A stretch of 64,000 nt of DNA, from contig CAYTPZ010000005.1 of the NCBI GenBank assembly GCA_964440095.1, positions 30,321-94,320 of the forward strand, in the 5' to 3' direction. Position 1 is the first letter of the stretch. Every line of letters begins with the position of its first letter. The position numbers and the translations under genes are program-made. The notes under the pieces were generated by a model that had not been told where the DNA came from, made no database searches, and saw nothing but the letters and a program-made list of their open reading frames with translations. The DNA comes from JACNKJ01 sp964440095. GTDB taxonomy: Bacteria > Krumholzibacteriota > Krumholzibacteriia > JACNKJ01. Shown here in pieces: positions 51,666 through 61,490 of this stretch.

Positions 51666-54593
51666 CTAGCGAACCAGAGTGACCGAACCGCCGGGCACCC
51701 TGCGTCCGCCCACATTGAAACGGGCCAGGTAGACACCGGCGGGAAGATCGGTGCCGCGCGCGTCACGACCATCCCAAACCATGTGACCATTGCCTTCGCT
51801 GAATTCGCCGCCGCCCAAGCTGCGAACGCGACGTCCACGCACGTCGAAGATATCCATGGACACATTGGTGGCCGCAGGCAGTTCGAAGGCGAATCGTGAT
51901 TCACCGTTGGAGGGATTGGGCCAGACGCTGCCCACCTTGAATGCGTAATCAGGGAAGTCCGCGGCCGTGCCGCCGCCCGGGTCGAAACTGCTAACCCAGG
52001 TGGACCAGCTTCCGCTACCCGGCGTGTACTCGCCGTGAGAGTAGAAGCTGCGATTGTCGGCCGGATCCACCGTGATGGAACTGTAGTCTCCCCAGCGACT
52101 GCCGCTGTAGCTTGCCGCTGAATCTTTCTGCAGCACCGGCGCCTGCATGGTGCCGGGTGTGTCGGTTGGGTTGCGCATGACGCGGTACATATTCAGATAC
52201 TCAGAGGTGGATGAGTAGGTGAAGTTCACCGCAGCTTGTCCCATGGCGTTCACGTTGATGGAGCAGAAAGAGGCATATCCCGTTCCGTTGGGCAGGATGT
52301 CACCCGACTGAGCCACGAAGGGTGGGTTCCCGCTGGCAGGCCAACCATTCAGATCGATCTCATACCAACGCACCGCAAGGGTATTGCGAGCCGAGGTCGG
52401 ACAGATGTGATGAGTCGCCCAGATCTTCCCGTCTCTCTCGACGCAGCTCCAGAAGCGCGATTCGAAAGTGGTAATGGACGCGCTCGTGCCTTGGCTACGA
52501 ACCGAAATGGGATCCCAGTACGTGTCTACCGGGAATGTGGTTGAGACAAGCGAGGGCGATGTATGCGGGTTCTGAATGGAGTAGATCTTCAGACTGCTGG
52601 AAGACCAATTCTCCGCGTCTTCGAGCATGTACATGCCCACGCCGGCATCGTGCACCACGGGAATGCCGTGGGAATGCGTGCCGTTGTGTAGGTAATGCTC
52701 GGTCGAAGCCGTACCGCCGGAAAGCACGCTGCTCTTATCGATGATTAGAATACCGTACTTGTCCGGACCGAAGAAGTCGGCCGTGAGGTAGATGCCCTGG
52801 TCGGTGACGGCCATGTTCGGCGAATCGATATCGTTGTCCGACCAACTGGTCACGTCGAAACGATACTTGTGCCACTCGCTCGTGCTGTTGGTCGGCGTTG
52901 AGTCCACGGAGATGGCGAAGTCGAAGTAGCTGTGATTGTCGTCGCCGCGTTCGCAGGCCATGACCATGAAGCGGCCGCTGTGCGGGTCGTAAATGGCTTC
53001 CGGATCGAAGACGAAGGAGTAGGCGTCCCAGAAGTTGTTGCCGGAGATATTGTCCTGCCAGAGGAAGGTACCGTCCTTTTCGTAGCAGGCAATGCCGCCA
53101 TTAACCGTTCCAACCACGTGCTCGGGTCCCACGGCTGCATGGGGATCCGGCGGAGTCCAGCCGGTGCTGGAGAAGAAGCGGAATCCCTCGTCGCGGAAGC
53201 GACTACCATCAAAGTGTGTTTCGGCTTCGTAAACCGCTTCGCCGGGAGCTTCATAACTCGGAGGAATGTGCGGGCTGGCAATGTTCATGCGCTCATTGGT
53301 GGATTTGTTTTCGAAGCGCGTGCTCAGCTCGTTCATGGCCCAGGCCGCACGGTGCGACAGGCCAACATTCGGTAGAAGCAGGCTTGCATTGGCCGCCGAC
53401 TTGTCGCCCTGCCCGCTATCGCCGGTCCAGGCCACGGCCAATCGCCCATCTTCACCGTAGACCAGGCGGCGCGCGCCACTGGCCACGGCCATCATCTGCT
53501 TGCCTTCACTGACAGCTGTAGCGCGGAAGGCTTCGCTGGCTTCGCTACCGTCTTCGTTATAAAGACGTGCGTAGACGTCCGCATCCTTCAGATCCTTGCC
53601 CAGTTGGTTCCAGGCCAGAGCGAAAGATCCATCGGCGCGCATGTGAGCGGCCACGGCGTTCTGCTCCATGTCATCACTGCCCGGCAGGATGACTTCGCTG
53701 GTCATGTGCCCTTCAGCATTGAACAAGGCTGCAGCGGATCGGTATGCGTTCCCCGAAGTCTGCATCCAGGCCAGGACGAAGTGGCCCTCGTCCGAGCAAG
53801 ATAGCGATGGCTCGATGCCGCCGGGAACCAGGAGAGCTTCCTGGCCAAGGGCGCAGCCTTCAGCATCGAAGGCGCGGCTCATGATGCCCACATGTCCGGC
53901 GCCGGCGATCTCGCGGGCCCAGGCTACGCGGAAGCCGTCACCTGTGGCGTCGAGAGTGGCGATACGGTCGAGCACATGCTCGCCTTCTGAAACCAGGATC
54001 TCGTCGCTGACGGGGTCGCCCGCAGCATCGACGATACGCGCCACAACCTGTGCGGCTCCGTCACCCGCAGGGCGCGTCCAGGCGAGAACCCGGCGTCCAT
54101 CGTGCATGACGGCGGCCGCAGCTACTTCATGTAAGCCGGCCTCGCTGGACAGGGTCAGTTCGCTGCCGTTCAAACTGCGACTCAACACGGCCGAACCGGA
54201 TCCGGTCTGTCCCCAACTGTCCCAGGCGAAGAAAACCCCGGCATCGTCGAGAGCCAAGACGGGATGCTGCTGGTGTCCGGGCATGAATTCGTTCACGTGG
54301 ATTTCTCCACCTTGGGCGATACCTTTCGCATTCAACTCACGGGCGAAAATGCCGTAGCTTCCCGCTTCCTGACGCCGACTTTCCCAGGCGGCCAGAACAC
54401 GACCCTCGTCGCTCATGTCGAGCGTGACTCGGCTCTGCTGACTCGAGGTGAAGGTGTTGAGCTGAACGTCGCGAAGAACGTAGCTCTCGCCTCCGACCAT
54501 GATCTCGGTGGGAGACTGGATATTCGCTAGGAGTAGAAAAGCCGCTACGACGATAAGCAACATCGCCGCGCCGCCTGCGTGGAACCGGGTCAT
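51666..54593 (-). CDS. Large secreted protein with T9SS type A sorting domain (beta-propeller-like body)
   Basis: 975 residues. Signal/anchor helix (AMLLIVVAAFLLLANI) near residue 10-25. The first ~420 residues hold repeated strands of the type 'G.F.VAW....' (e.g. GRVLAAWESR, FRVAWAREI, GHFVLAWMQ), reading as a multi-bladed propeller. A second segment (~430-880) is a different domain, with WTPPDPHAAVGPEHVVGTVNGG and GRFMVMACER, which resembles a lectin- or sialidase-like fold. The last ~85 residues are the T9SS sorting domain (VGSVWPNPSNGESRFAFELP, GVYLARF). AAAGGA lies five bases before ATG 54593. Function unknown; surface binding is likely. Confidence 0.82.
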   Translation of the reverse strand: MTRFHAGGAAMLLIVVAAFLLLANIQSPTEIMVGGESYVLRDVQLNTFTSSQQSRVTLDMSDEGRVLAAWESRRQEAGSYGIFARELNAKGIAQGGEIHVNEFMPGHQQHPVLALDDAGVFFAWDSWGQTGSGSAVLSRSLNGSELTLSSEAGLHEVAAAAVMHDGRRVLAWTRPAGDGAAQVVARIVDAAGDPVSDEILVSEGEHVLDRIATLDATGDGFRVAWAREIAGAGHVGIMSRAFDAEGCALGQEALLVPGGIEPSLSCSDEGHFVLAWMQTSGNAYRSAAALFNAEGHMTSEVILPGSDDMEQNAVAAHMRADGSFALAWNQLGKDLKDADVYARLYNEDGSEASEAFRATAVSEGKQMMAVASGARRLVYGEDGRLAVAWTGDSGQGDKSAANASLLLPNVGLSHRAAWAMNELSTRFENKSTNERMNIASPHIPPSYEAPGEAVYEAETHFDGSRFRDEGFRFFSSTGWTPPDPHAAVGPEHVVGTVNGGIACYEKDGTFLWQDNISGNNFWDAYSFVFDPEAIYDPHSGRFMVMACERGDDNHSYFDFAISVDSTPTNSTSEWHKYRFDVTSWSDNDIDSPNMAVTDQGIYLTADFFGPDKYGILIIDKSSVLSGGTASTEHYLHNGTHSHGIPVVHDAGVGMYMLEDAENWSSSSLKIYSIQNPHTSPSLVSTTFPVDTYWDPISVRSQGTSASITTFESRFWSCVERDGKIWATHHICPTSARNTLAVRWYEIDLNGWPASGNPPFVAQSGDILPNGTGYASFCSINVNAMGQAAVNFTYSSTSEYLNMYRVMRNPTDTPGTMQAPVLQKDSAASYSGSRWGDYSSITVDPADNRSFYSHGEYTPGSGSWSTWVSSFDPGGGTAADFPDYAFKVGSVWPNPSNGESRFAFELPAATNVSMDIFDVRGRRVRSLGGGEFSEGNGHMVWDGRDARGTDLPAGVYLARFNVGGRRVPGGSVTLVR

Positions 54594-54627
54594 GGCAGTC
54601 CTTTCAGAGTGGATTATGGGAGGCAAG

Positions 54628-54636
54628 ATTATAGCA
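54628..54636 (-). promoter_or_regulatory. Extended -10 promoter for the large T9SS gene
   Basis: Minus strand TGC then TATAAT (54633-54628), with no good -35. The same kind of promoter as at 36984, in front of another T9SS cargo gene. Confidence 0.5.
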
Positions 54637-54681
54637 CTTCGGGGGGCTTGACTCTATTGCCAATAAGAGTGGCATGTATCG

Positions 54682-54714
54682 AAAAAGGGGCGGAGGCTCA
54701 AGCCCGCCGCCCCT
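54682..54714 (-). terminator. Terminator of the papain-like T9SS gene
   Basis: AGGGGCGG (54686-54693) and CCGCCCCT (54707-54714) form the stem on the minus strand with an inner GGCTTGAGCC, followed by TTTTTC. Confidence 0.85.
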
Positions 54715-54734
54715 ACATCTAGTGTTTCCAATGA

Positions 54735-57539
54735 TTACTTCAACAATACCAATTTTCGCGATTCCCGGAGTCCTTGGCCTTCAATGCTGAGAAGGTAGAT
54801 GCCCGAACTCAGGGGCCGACCCGATTCATCCACGGCCGTCCAGCTGATCTCTGAGGCACCGGCGGGGAAGCGGCGATCCGCTAGCAGCGCCACCTGACGA
54901 CCTGCAAGGTCGTGCACGCGAAGGCTGATCTGGGCCGCCTTGGCCAAACTGAACACGCAGGTGATCTTCGGATTGAACGGGTTGGGATAAATCGACAATG
55001 AGTTGAGCCTTGGGACGCTACCGTCAACCGATGTACTTCCGGGCGCGGGCGATTCCCATGCTCCCAAATCCGGAGGCGTGTCGGCCGGATTCGGACGAGG
55101 CAAACAATCGATGTCTTCGATCACCGGATAGATCTCACTACCCATGGCGATGCAAGGTCCTTCGCCATCGGGCATGAAGTCGCCGTTTTCGGCATCGCCG
55201 AAGAGAGGATCCAGATCGTAGATGTTCGTGCCCGTGTAGCCACCATCCACAATGCAATCGTGCGCGGTCATGCCACTGAAGGAGAGGATCTCGGGGTAGG
55301 TGTTTCCAAGATTTTCCCACAGCACGCTGTTGGCCAAGATGCAACTGCCGCCGAGCATGGCAAGAGCGCCTCCGTCCATGTGCGCCTGATTGTTCCAACT
55401 GGTCATATGCAGAATCGTCGACTCACCCGCAGCCAAGTAGATTCCACCGCCCAAGGGCGCGGTGTTTCCATCGAAGAGCACGTTCTCCAAATACATTCCG
55501 CCACTGGTAGACAGCGCGACTCCGCCGCCGCCCTGGTTGGATTCTGCGTCCACGCTGTTCTCGCTGAAACGAGAACGGAGCATGTTCAACTGAGCATTGC
55601 TCGACGAGACCGCTCCGCCCGCCAGTCCTGCCAGGTTGCCGATGAACGTTGCGTCGCCGGAATAGAGAATGCCCGCTTTCATGGCAATGGCACCGCCACG
55701 CTCGCCGGCTTCATTGTTTTCGAAGTGGTTTCCCAGCAGTGTCAGAGTGCTACCCTCGAAGTAGATGGCCGCGCCTTCGCCATCGCAGGTGTTGTCCCTG
55801 AAAATGCAATTCTCGAAAGTCGGCGAACCCGTGGCCCACACGGCTGCGCCGCTGGGGGCCAGGCCATCCAGGCTACAACTGTCGATGAGACATTCCGCGA
55901 AGGTGGGAGAGGCATCTTCTATGAGAACACCACCTGCATAGTCGATCTGGCGACCGGCGCGAAGGGTCAGGTTCTCGATGCGGCAATCGGCGCTCTCCCC
56001 ATTGTGTATGTGAAAAAGCCGGTAGGTGTCCTCGCCGTGCAAAATCACATCTTCCGGCGATGCGCCGATACCGCGAATCACAAGGCTTTTGCCCGTGGGA
56101 TCCAGGTTGCGGTTCTCCAGGCCGGTGTAGACCCCTGGGCTGATTGCCACCGTATCACCCTCAGCAGCAATGTTGATGGCCAACTGGATGGTGTCGTAGG
56201 GGTAGTCGGGGCTACCGTTCATGAAGCCGCCGTCGTAATCGTGGTCCACGTACCAAACCGGGCCTTCCCAGCAACTACCACCGTAGTACACGTAGAAAAT
56301 GTCACAGTAGACTTCTGTGTTCTCGCCGCCCATGTCATCGGTAACTTTGAGGGTGGGTTCGTACCATCCCATTTCCATGTAAGTGTGCTCGTGGGGTCCG
56401 GGGCCGCTGGCATCCCACTCGCCGTCGCCTTCGAAATCCCAGAGCCATTCGGTGATGTTCGAGCCTTCGCTGACACTGCGATCGGTGAAGGTGATGGTGT
56501 CGCAGGTGTAGGGAGTCATGTCGCTGACTTCGATGGCTGCGTGCAGCCCGATGCCGGTGCCGGTATGGCTCACCCAGCGAGTGTTGCGACCGAAATCACA
56601 ACCCGAGTCCCAGGCAATGTAGAAGTAGCCCTCCATGCCCCAATCCTTGCCCCAGCTGTTTTTGACGATCCAGTATTCACCTTCATCGTCGTATCCCAAG
56701 ATGAGCACCGCATGGCCGCCGTCGTATTCGCCGCTGGTGTGGCGATAGACGCCGCTGGTGTAGGTATCGAAGTCGGTGTAGACGTCGAAGCTCGTGGCAA
56801 CAGGGCCGTAGTTGTGAAGCGCATCTTTGATGGAATTGACGCTGGGCGAGTAGCAGACCGTTCCCCAGTCATCGAAAAAGACGCGGCGATCGTCGGCGCC
56901 CGGACAGGCCGCCGCGCATTCTGTGGAATTGCTGCCTGTGTAGGGGAAGCAGCAATCGTCGATCATGCCGTACTGAATGCCGAAGACCATGGCATGCCAG
57001 GACCATCCACCGTCGCAATCATCCCAATAACCAAGGTAATCGTCGAGGCAGGAGAGTACGTACTGCTCCGATAGATCCCACTCGCTGATGTATCCGCCAC
57101 CGAGCGCGGTGAGGATGGCGCTTTCCATGGCCGCCGTGGCCGCGAAGTCCCAGCAGGATCCGCAGCTTCCCTGGTCGCGTACGCCGGTTACGAAACTACC
57201 GCCGTTGTCGCGCCAATCCAGGTAGCTACGATCTCGGGGAATGCCCATCACTTGGTAGCTGCCGCCATCGGGCCAGGCGGGTTCATCGAGCATGTCGTGC
57301 ATTCGCCGCCGGCTTCGCTCCTGCGGGCTGAGGCGCATCATGCCGGTTTCGCCGGCGGTCCATCCGGCCTGCTTCGCTTCGATGGCCGCCCTGACCTTTT
57401 CGATTTCCGCTTCCATGGCGGCGCGCTCGCTTGCCGTTAAGTTGCTCGATTCGAGTAGGGGTCCCGGCGCTTCTTCAAAGCAAAGCCCCATTGCGGGGAT
57501 AAGGATCAACAAAGCTGAAAACAGGCTGCGCAGATTCAT
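54735..57539 (-). CDS. Secreted papain-like (C1A) cysteine protease with PKD, beta-helix and T9SS domains
   Basis: 934 residues. After the signal peptide (1-21) and an inhibitory-like prosegment (~35-90) comes a complete C1A peptidase: Gln123 and catalytic Cys129 in DQGSCGSCWDF, His276 in GGHAVLILGYD, Asn294 in VKNSWGKDWG. Next come a PKD-like domain (~345-425; WDFEGDGEWDASG), a right-handed parallel beta-helix (~470-850; repeated '..F..N.A..GGA' units, e.g. GNHFENNEAGERGGAIAM) and the sorting domain (~865-934; LSIYPNPFNPKITCVFSL, SGIYLLS). The protease is probably displayed on the surface to degrade proteins. The GGGAGG site sets ATG 57539. Confidence 0.92.
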   Translation of the reverse strand: MNLRSLFSALLILIPAMGLCFEEAPGPLLESSNLTASERAAMEAEIEKVRAAIEAKQAGWTAGETGMMRLSPQERSRRRMHDMLDEPAWPDGGSYQVMGIPRDRSYLDWRDNGGSFVTGVRDQGSCGSCWDFAATAAMESAILTALGGGYISEWDLSEQYVLSCLDDYLGYWDDCDGGWSWHAMVFGIQYGMIDDCCFPYTGSNSTECAAACPGADDRRVFFDDWGTVCYSPSVNSIKDALHNYGPVATSFDVYTDFDTYTSGVYRHTSGEYDGGHAVLILGYDDEGEYWIVKNSWGKDWGMEGYFYIAWDSGCDFGRNTRWVSHTGTGIGLHAAIEVSDMTPYTCDTITFTDRSVSEGSNITEWLWDFEGDGEWDASGPGPHEHTYMEMGWYEPTLKVTDDMGGENTEVYCDIFYVYYGGSCWEGPVWYVDHDYDGGFMNGSPDYPYDTIQLAINIAAEGDTVAISPGVYTGLENRNLDPTGKSLVIRGIGASPEDVILHGEDTYRLFHIHNGESADCRIENLTLRAGRQIDYAGGVLIEDASPTFAECLIDSCSLDGLAPSGAAVWATGSPTFENCIFRDNTCDGEGAAIYFEGSTLTLLGNHFENNEAGERGGAIAMKAGILYSGDATFIGNLAGLAGGAVSSSNAQLNMLRSRFSENSVDAESNQGGGGVALSTSGGMYLENVLFDGNTAPLGGGIYLAAGESTILHMTSWNNQAHMDGGALAMLGGSCILANSVLWENLGNTYPEILSFSGMTAHDCIVDGGYTGTNIYDLDPLFGDAENGDFMPDGEGPCIAMGSEIYPVIEDIDCLPRPNPADTPPDLGAWESPAPGSTSVDGSVPRLNSLSIYPNPFNPKITCVFSLAKAAQISLRVHDLAGRQVALLADRRFPAGASEISWTAVDESGRPLSSGIYLLSIEGQGLRESRKLVLLK

Positions 57540-57621
57540 GCGACCTCCCAAAGAGACGGGACTAGCTCGCTCTTTCAATTGATTGCCCGAGTTGTAGGCC
57601 GCTGATCGCGGCCCCAAACTC

Positions 57622-59352
57622 TTACTTCAACAAAACCAGTTTGTTCGAGTCCACATGACCTCGACCTGAGAATTTCACCATGTAGACACCGCTCGTCAAG
57701 GGACGTCCCGACTCATCTCGCCCGTCCCACACCACGGATCCCACACCCGCGCTTCGATGCTCGTTCAGCAAGACCCTCATACGGCGGCCTTGGAGATCGA
57801 AGATTTCCAAACGCACATCTGCCTCATCCGCCAATTCGAAACCGATCCTGGTCGCCGGATTGAATGGATTGGGCTGCGCGCCTGTGAGTTTGATCGGCGC
57901 CATGGGGTTGTCGCCGATATCCACGGACGTTTCGCCATCGTGACCGAGTTCTCCCTTGAAGAAGAGGTCGTCGATCCAGCCGTGCATGGGCGAGGCTCCG
58001 GCTATGCCGTCACCCCCGGCTTGCATGAAGAAACTCTCGAAGTAAGGATCGAAGATGACCGTGGAGGTCCAACGCGGATTGCCGATGGAATCGGTTAGCA
58101 ACACCGTTGTCTCAGGACTCGTGTTTACGGTGTGGTTCACATGGAGCCGGAAAAACTTACCGACCTCAAGACCATCGAAGCTGTCCTGGAAAACAGGCAC
58201 GTCGCCCTCGAGTGCGGTGAAGATCAATTCGAAATATCCAGGCCAGGCTGCGGAGGATCGAACATCCAATCGAAGACCGCGATAGCCATGGAAGCCCATC
58301 AAGGTTGCCTGGCTTTCGGCGCCCGCGTTTTCAATACAGAAGGTCTGTCCAACGCGCCAGTCGCCGCCTAGGGGAACGAGATCTTTCTGTTGGCGGGTGA
58401 AACCCTCCGTGTCGCCGAAGGAGACGAAGAATACGTGGTGATCGGAGTTGCTCCAGCCCACCTCGTGGTGAGGCGTGTCGCTGATGTGAACGAAATCCTC
58501 CATGCCGTGCATGAAGTCATAGAGATTGTCGCCTTCGAATCCCAGCCATTCCATGCTGGCGCTCATCCAGTCGGCTCGTGTCTGCGCATCGGCGATGGCC
58601 TCGAGCATGAAGGTCTGAAAGTGAATGGGCTGCCATTTGAAACGGTTGCTCGACACGGGAAGGATTTCATTCGCATGCTCGGGGAAGAAACCGACCATGT
58701 AGGTGTCCATGAAGGGCAAGGTGTACATGGGATCGACCTTATTGGGATCCGGGTCGGGCAAATTGCTGTACTGGGGCTCCACGTTCTCCAGTCCTTCGAA
58801 GTAGCCGCAGGGAATGGCCGCGATGTCGTCGGTAAAGAAATTCAGGGAGACCGTGTCCACACCGAGGATGTTGCTCTGGAAATTGTCGTAGAGCGGGTTG
58901 CCATCCTGCTCCACCAGGAAGTCCAAAATTCCCTGACCACTCAGCAGAACCTTGCCGCCCAGATTCAGGTAGTCCTCCAAGAGAACGATCTCCTCTTCCT
59001 GAAGCACATTTTCGGCGTTGGCCGCGCAATTCCATATCACCAATTGGTATTCACTCAACTCGGCCAGAGAGGGGCGCAGGGGCCCGGCGCTGCCGTCGGG
59101 CCAGATTTCATAGACGTCGTAGTCATAACCCGTAAGGTTAAGCGCTTGAATGATATAGGCCTCATACTCGGGGTCGAATAGATAGCGTTCCTTGCCCGCG
59201 TCGGCCTTACCTTCACTGGGTTCCCAGTCATCATCCACCAGGGCGCATTTGCACGGACGTGCGCTGGCATCGAGTGGTTGAAAAAGCTCTCCTGCGATAA
59301 ACATGGCGAGAGCGACGAGTAGCAACGAAAAAACAAGACGCAAGGGCTTCAT
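57622..59352 (-). CDS. Secreted hypothetical protein with T9SS type A sorting domain
   Basis: 576 residues. Signal peptide (1-31), then ~210 residues with the pattern YQLVIWNCAANAENVLQEEE and YLNLGGKVLLSGQGILDFL, which is characteristic of a class I glutamine-amidotransferase-like or ThuA-like fold used for carbohydrate or nucleotide-related surface proteins. A C-terminal beta domain (~360-480, PGYFELIFTALEG) precedes the sorting domain (GAQPNPFNPATRIGFEL, GRRMRVLLN, GVYMVKFSGRG). No enzyme motif is certain. It is the first of three neighbouring T9SS genes on the minus strand, each with a gap of about 80-140 bases, so they may be separate units. It has a strong promoter of its own. Confidence 0.8.
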   Translation of the reverse strand: MKPLRLVFSLLLVALAMFIAGELFQPLDASARPCKCALVDDDWEPSEGKADAGKERYLFDPEYEAYIIQALNLTGYDYDVYEIWPDGSAGPLRPSLAELSEYQLVIWNCAANAENVLQEEEIVLLEDYLNLGGKVLLSGQGILDFLVEQDGNPLYDNFQSNILGVDTVSLNFFTDDIAAIPCGYFEGLENVEPQYSNLPDPDPNKVDPMYTLPFMDTYMVGFFPEHANEILPVSSNRFKWQPIHFQTFMLEAIADAQTRADWMSASMEWLGFEGDNLYDFMHGMEDFVHISDTPHHEVGWSNSDHHVFFVSFGDTEGFTRQQKDLVPLGGDWRVGQTFCIENAGAESQATLMGFHGYRGLRLDVRSSAAWPGYFELIFTALEGDVPVFQDSFDGLEVGKFFRLHVNHTVNTSPETTVLLTDSIGNPRWTSTVIFDPYFESFFMQAGGDGIAGASPMHGWIDDLFFKGELGHDGETSVDIGDNPMAPIKLTGAQPNPFNPATRIGFELADEADVRLEIFDLQGRRMRVLLNEHRSAGVGSVVWDGRDESGRPLTSGVYMVKFSGRGHVDSNKLVLLK

Positions 59353-59384
59353 GGCCTACCTCGTGGAACAGGATTGTCTATCTA

Positions 59385-59413
59385 ATTATACCCTATCTTA
59401 CCGTTCTTGTGAA
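59385..59413 (-). promoter_or_regulatory. Strong promoter for the first T9SS cargo gene of the cluster
   Basis: Minus strand TTCACA (59413-59408), 17 bases, perfect TATAAT (59390-59385). It is about 33 bases before the ATG at 59352. Confidence 0.8.
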
Positions 59414-59509
59414 CCGGGGGGGCTGTCCCACCTTGCTTGCCATGTCGGGTGGGAATCGTTAAAGTGCCTCGGTTGTGAATACTCGAAATGATCGAATATG
59501 GAGGATCTC

Positions 59510-61468
59510 GTGAGTAAGGATCGGCGTTTCGGAACATGGCTGTTTATCTCTAGCTCTTTGGCCGCCTTGGCCTTACGGCTGATTTACATGTTCCAGGTCC
59601 GCGATGCGACTCTGTTCAAGGCACCTCTGCGCGACTCGGCCTTCTATGTGGCCAGAGCCTGGGAAATTCTCCACGGTGACATCATTGGCCGCGCGGTGAG
59701 CTTCCACAGTGCGCCGCTCTACCCCTATTTTATCGCTGGAGTCATGGGCATCATGGGCGAGAACCAGGGCCTTTGGTGGCTCCGCCTGGTTCAGGCTCTG
59801 GTTTCGGCGCTCACCGCTGGTCTGCTTTCGTTGACCGCTCTCCGTCTTTTCGGACGATGGGCCGGCGTGGCAACCGCCCTTTTGGCCCTGCTCTATGGAC
59901 CCTTCCTGTTCTATTCGGGCGAGATCCTCGAGATCACACTTACACTGTTTTTCCTGGCCGGCGGATTCTGGCTTCTGGCTCGCGATGAGGATCCGGGATT
60001 AAAACGCCTCATGGGAGTGGGGGCCCTGCTCGGACTCGCGGCTTTGGGAAAGCCCAACCTGTTGATCTTGGCGCCACTACTCTGGATCAGCGTGGGGCTC
60101 TACCGATCCGAAGATTCAACCCGTCCTTGGGCTTGGCGCAAAGGACTGCTCCTGGCGGCGGGTTTCCTGATCGTGGTGCTGCCCTTCACCCTGCGCAACA
60201 AGTTGGCGGGAGATGACTGGGTACTCATCAGCAGCAATGGGGGCATCAACCTTTTCATCGGCAACAACCCGGACGCCAACGGAGGCTTCCAGGTGCCTAC
60301 GGGTTTGGCCACGAACCTGGAAGCAGGAAGTCGACAGATTGCCGAAACCGCCAAGGGCCGTCCGCTCAAGCCTTCGGAAGTGAGCCGCTTCTGGTTCGAT
60401 CGATCCCTGGCCTATTTCACGGGCTATCCGGGAGATGCTGCGGGCTTATGGCTTCGCAAGACAGGTCTGCTGCTCAACCATTATGAGATACCCAACCACT
60501 ACAACTACTACTTCTTCCGGGAGTATTATGCGCCCATGCTGAAGTGGCCCCTGGTGGCTTACTCCATGGTGCTGCCCCTGGGAATCCTGGGATTGGCCTT
60601 CGGTGCTCGGCGGAATCGTCGCACACGGCGTCATGCATGGAGCATTCTGGCCGTGGCCCTGACTGTGATCCTGTTCTTTGTCACCAGTCGTTATCGCCTA
60701 CCCATGATCACCCTGCTGTTTCCCTTCGCCGGCTTCGGGCTTGCCCTTTTGGGCCAAACACTTCTTGCTCGACGGTGGAAGCTTCTGGGCATGGCCATGG
60801 GAGTCTTGATCATCGGAATGATACTGGTGCGACTTCCCTTGATCGGTCATACGCATTTCGAAGAAGAGTTCAATGTCTTGAGCAACTTCTGGTTTTCACA
60901 AAAGGACTATGCCAAGGCCGCTTTCTACAGTACCGAAGCCATTCGCCAAAACGATCAGTCTGCCCCGGCCTGGCAGAATCTGGGATATGCCTACCTGGAG
61001 CAGGGTGACTTCGTGCGGGCCGAAAATTGTTTCTGGGCGGCCATCGCACTGGATCCGAACTTCGGTTACGCCTATGGAAACCTGGCCAAACTCTATTTCG
61101 ATTATTCGCGTCCCATTCTTGCGCAAAAGTGCATAGACAAGGCGGAGCGTCTTGCGCCCGAACTCATGGGGCGTCTGGCTGAAGTTCATGATATGATTCC
61201 CTTGCTCGGCCACCAATGGGATGAAAAGTCTCAGCGTTTGATCGATGATCTCGATGAGAAGGAAGCCGAGACTCCCGGCCTTCCACGTCATAAAGCCGAG
61301 CGCGCGCAGATACTTGGCCTGCGACTGGAAAAGCACAATGAAGCTCTGGCCATCCTCGATGAGATACCTCAAGCGTCCTTGGACGCTGATTCCGCTTTGG
61401 CAGAATACGTAAGGTTCATGCGGGGGCGCTTGACCGTGGTGCGTGACCACATGCGCTTCCTGGATTGA
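59510..61468 (+). CDS. GT-C-fold membrane glycosyltransferase-like protein (GT39/ArnT-like) with TPR tail
   Basis: 652 residues. About 10-11 membrane helices cover residues ~5-440. The first external loop holds the acidic RDSAFYVARAWEIL, comparable to the DxD/DE motif of GT39/ArnT-type enzymes that move sugars from polyprenyl-phosphate donors. After the last helix (~residue 445) comes a soluble part of ~200 residues with TPR-like helices (SAPAWQNLGYAYLEQGDF, AYGNLAKLYF). It may glycosylate proteins or lipids in the periplasm. GTG 59510 is favoured over ATG 59498, since GGAGG (59500-59504) sits five bases before the GTG and overlaps the ATG. Confidence 0.82.
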   Translation: MSKDRRFGTWLFISSSLAALALRLIYMFQVRDATLFKAPLRDSAFYVARAWEILHGDIIGRAVSFHSAPLYPYFIAGVMGIMGENQGLWWLRLVQALVSALTAGLLSLTALRLFGRWAGVATALLALLYGPFLFYSGEILEITLTLFFLAGGFWLLARDEDPGLKRLMGVGALLGLAALGKPNLLILAPLLWISVGLYRSEDSTRPWAWRKGLLLAAGFLIVVLPFTLRNKLAGDDWVLISSNGGINLFIGNNPDANGGFQVPTGLATNLEAGSRQIAETAKGRPLKPSEVSRFWFDRSLAYFTGYPGDAAGLWLRKTGLLLNHYEIPNHYNYYFFREYYAPMLKWPLVAYSMVLPLGILGLAFGARRNRRTRRHAWSILAVALTVILFFVTSRYRLPMITLLFPFAGFGLALLGQTLLARRWKLLGMAMGVLIIGMILVRLPLIGHTHFEEEFNVLSNFWFSQKDYAKAAFYSTEAIRQNDQSAPAWQNLGYAYLEQGDFVRAENCFWAAIALDPNFGYAYGNLAKLYFDYSRPILAQKCIDKAERLAPELMGRLAEVHDMIPLLGHQWDEKSQRLIDDLDEKEAETPGLPRHKAERAQILGLRLEKHNEALAILDEIPQASLDADSALAEYVRFMRGRLTVVRDHMRFLD

Positions 61469-61490
61469 CGGGATCCTCGAAAGCTGGGGG

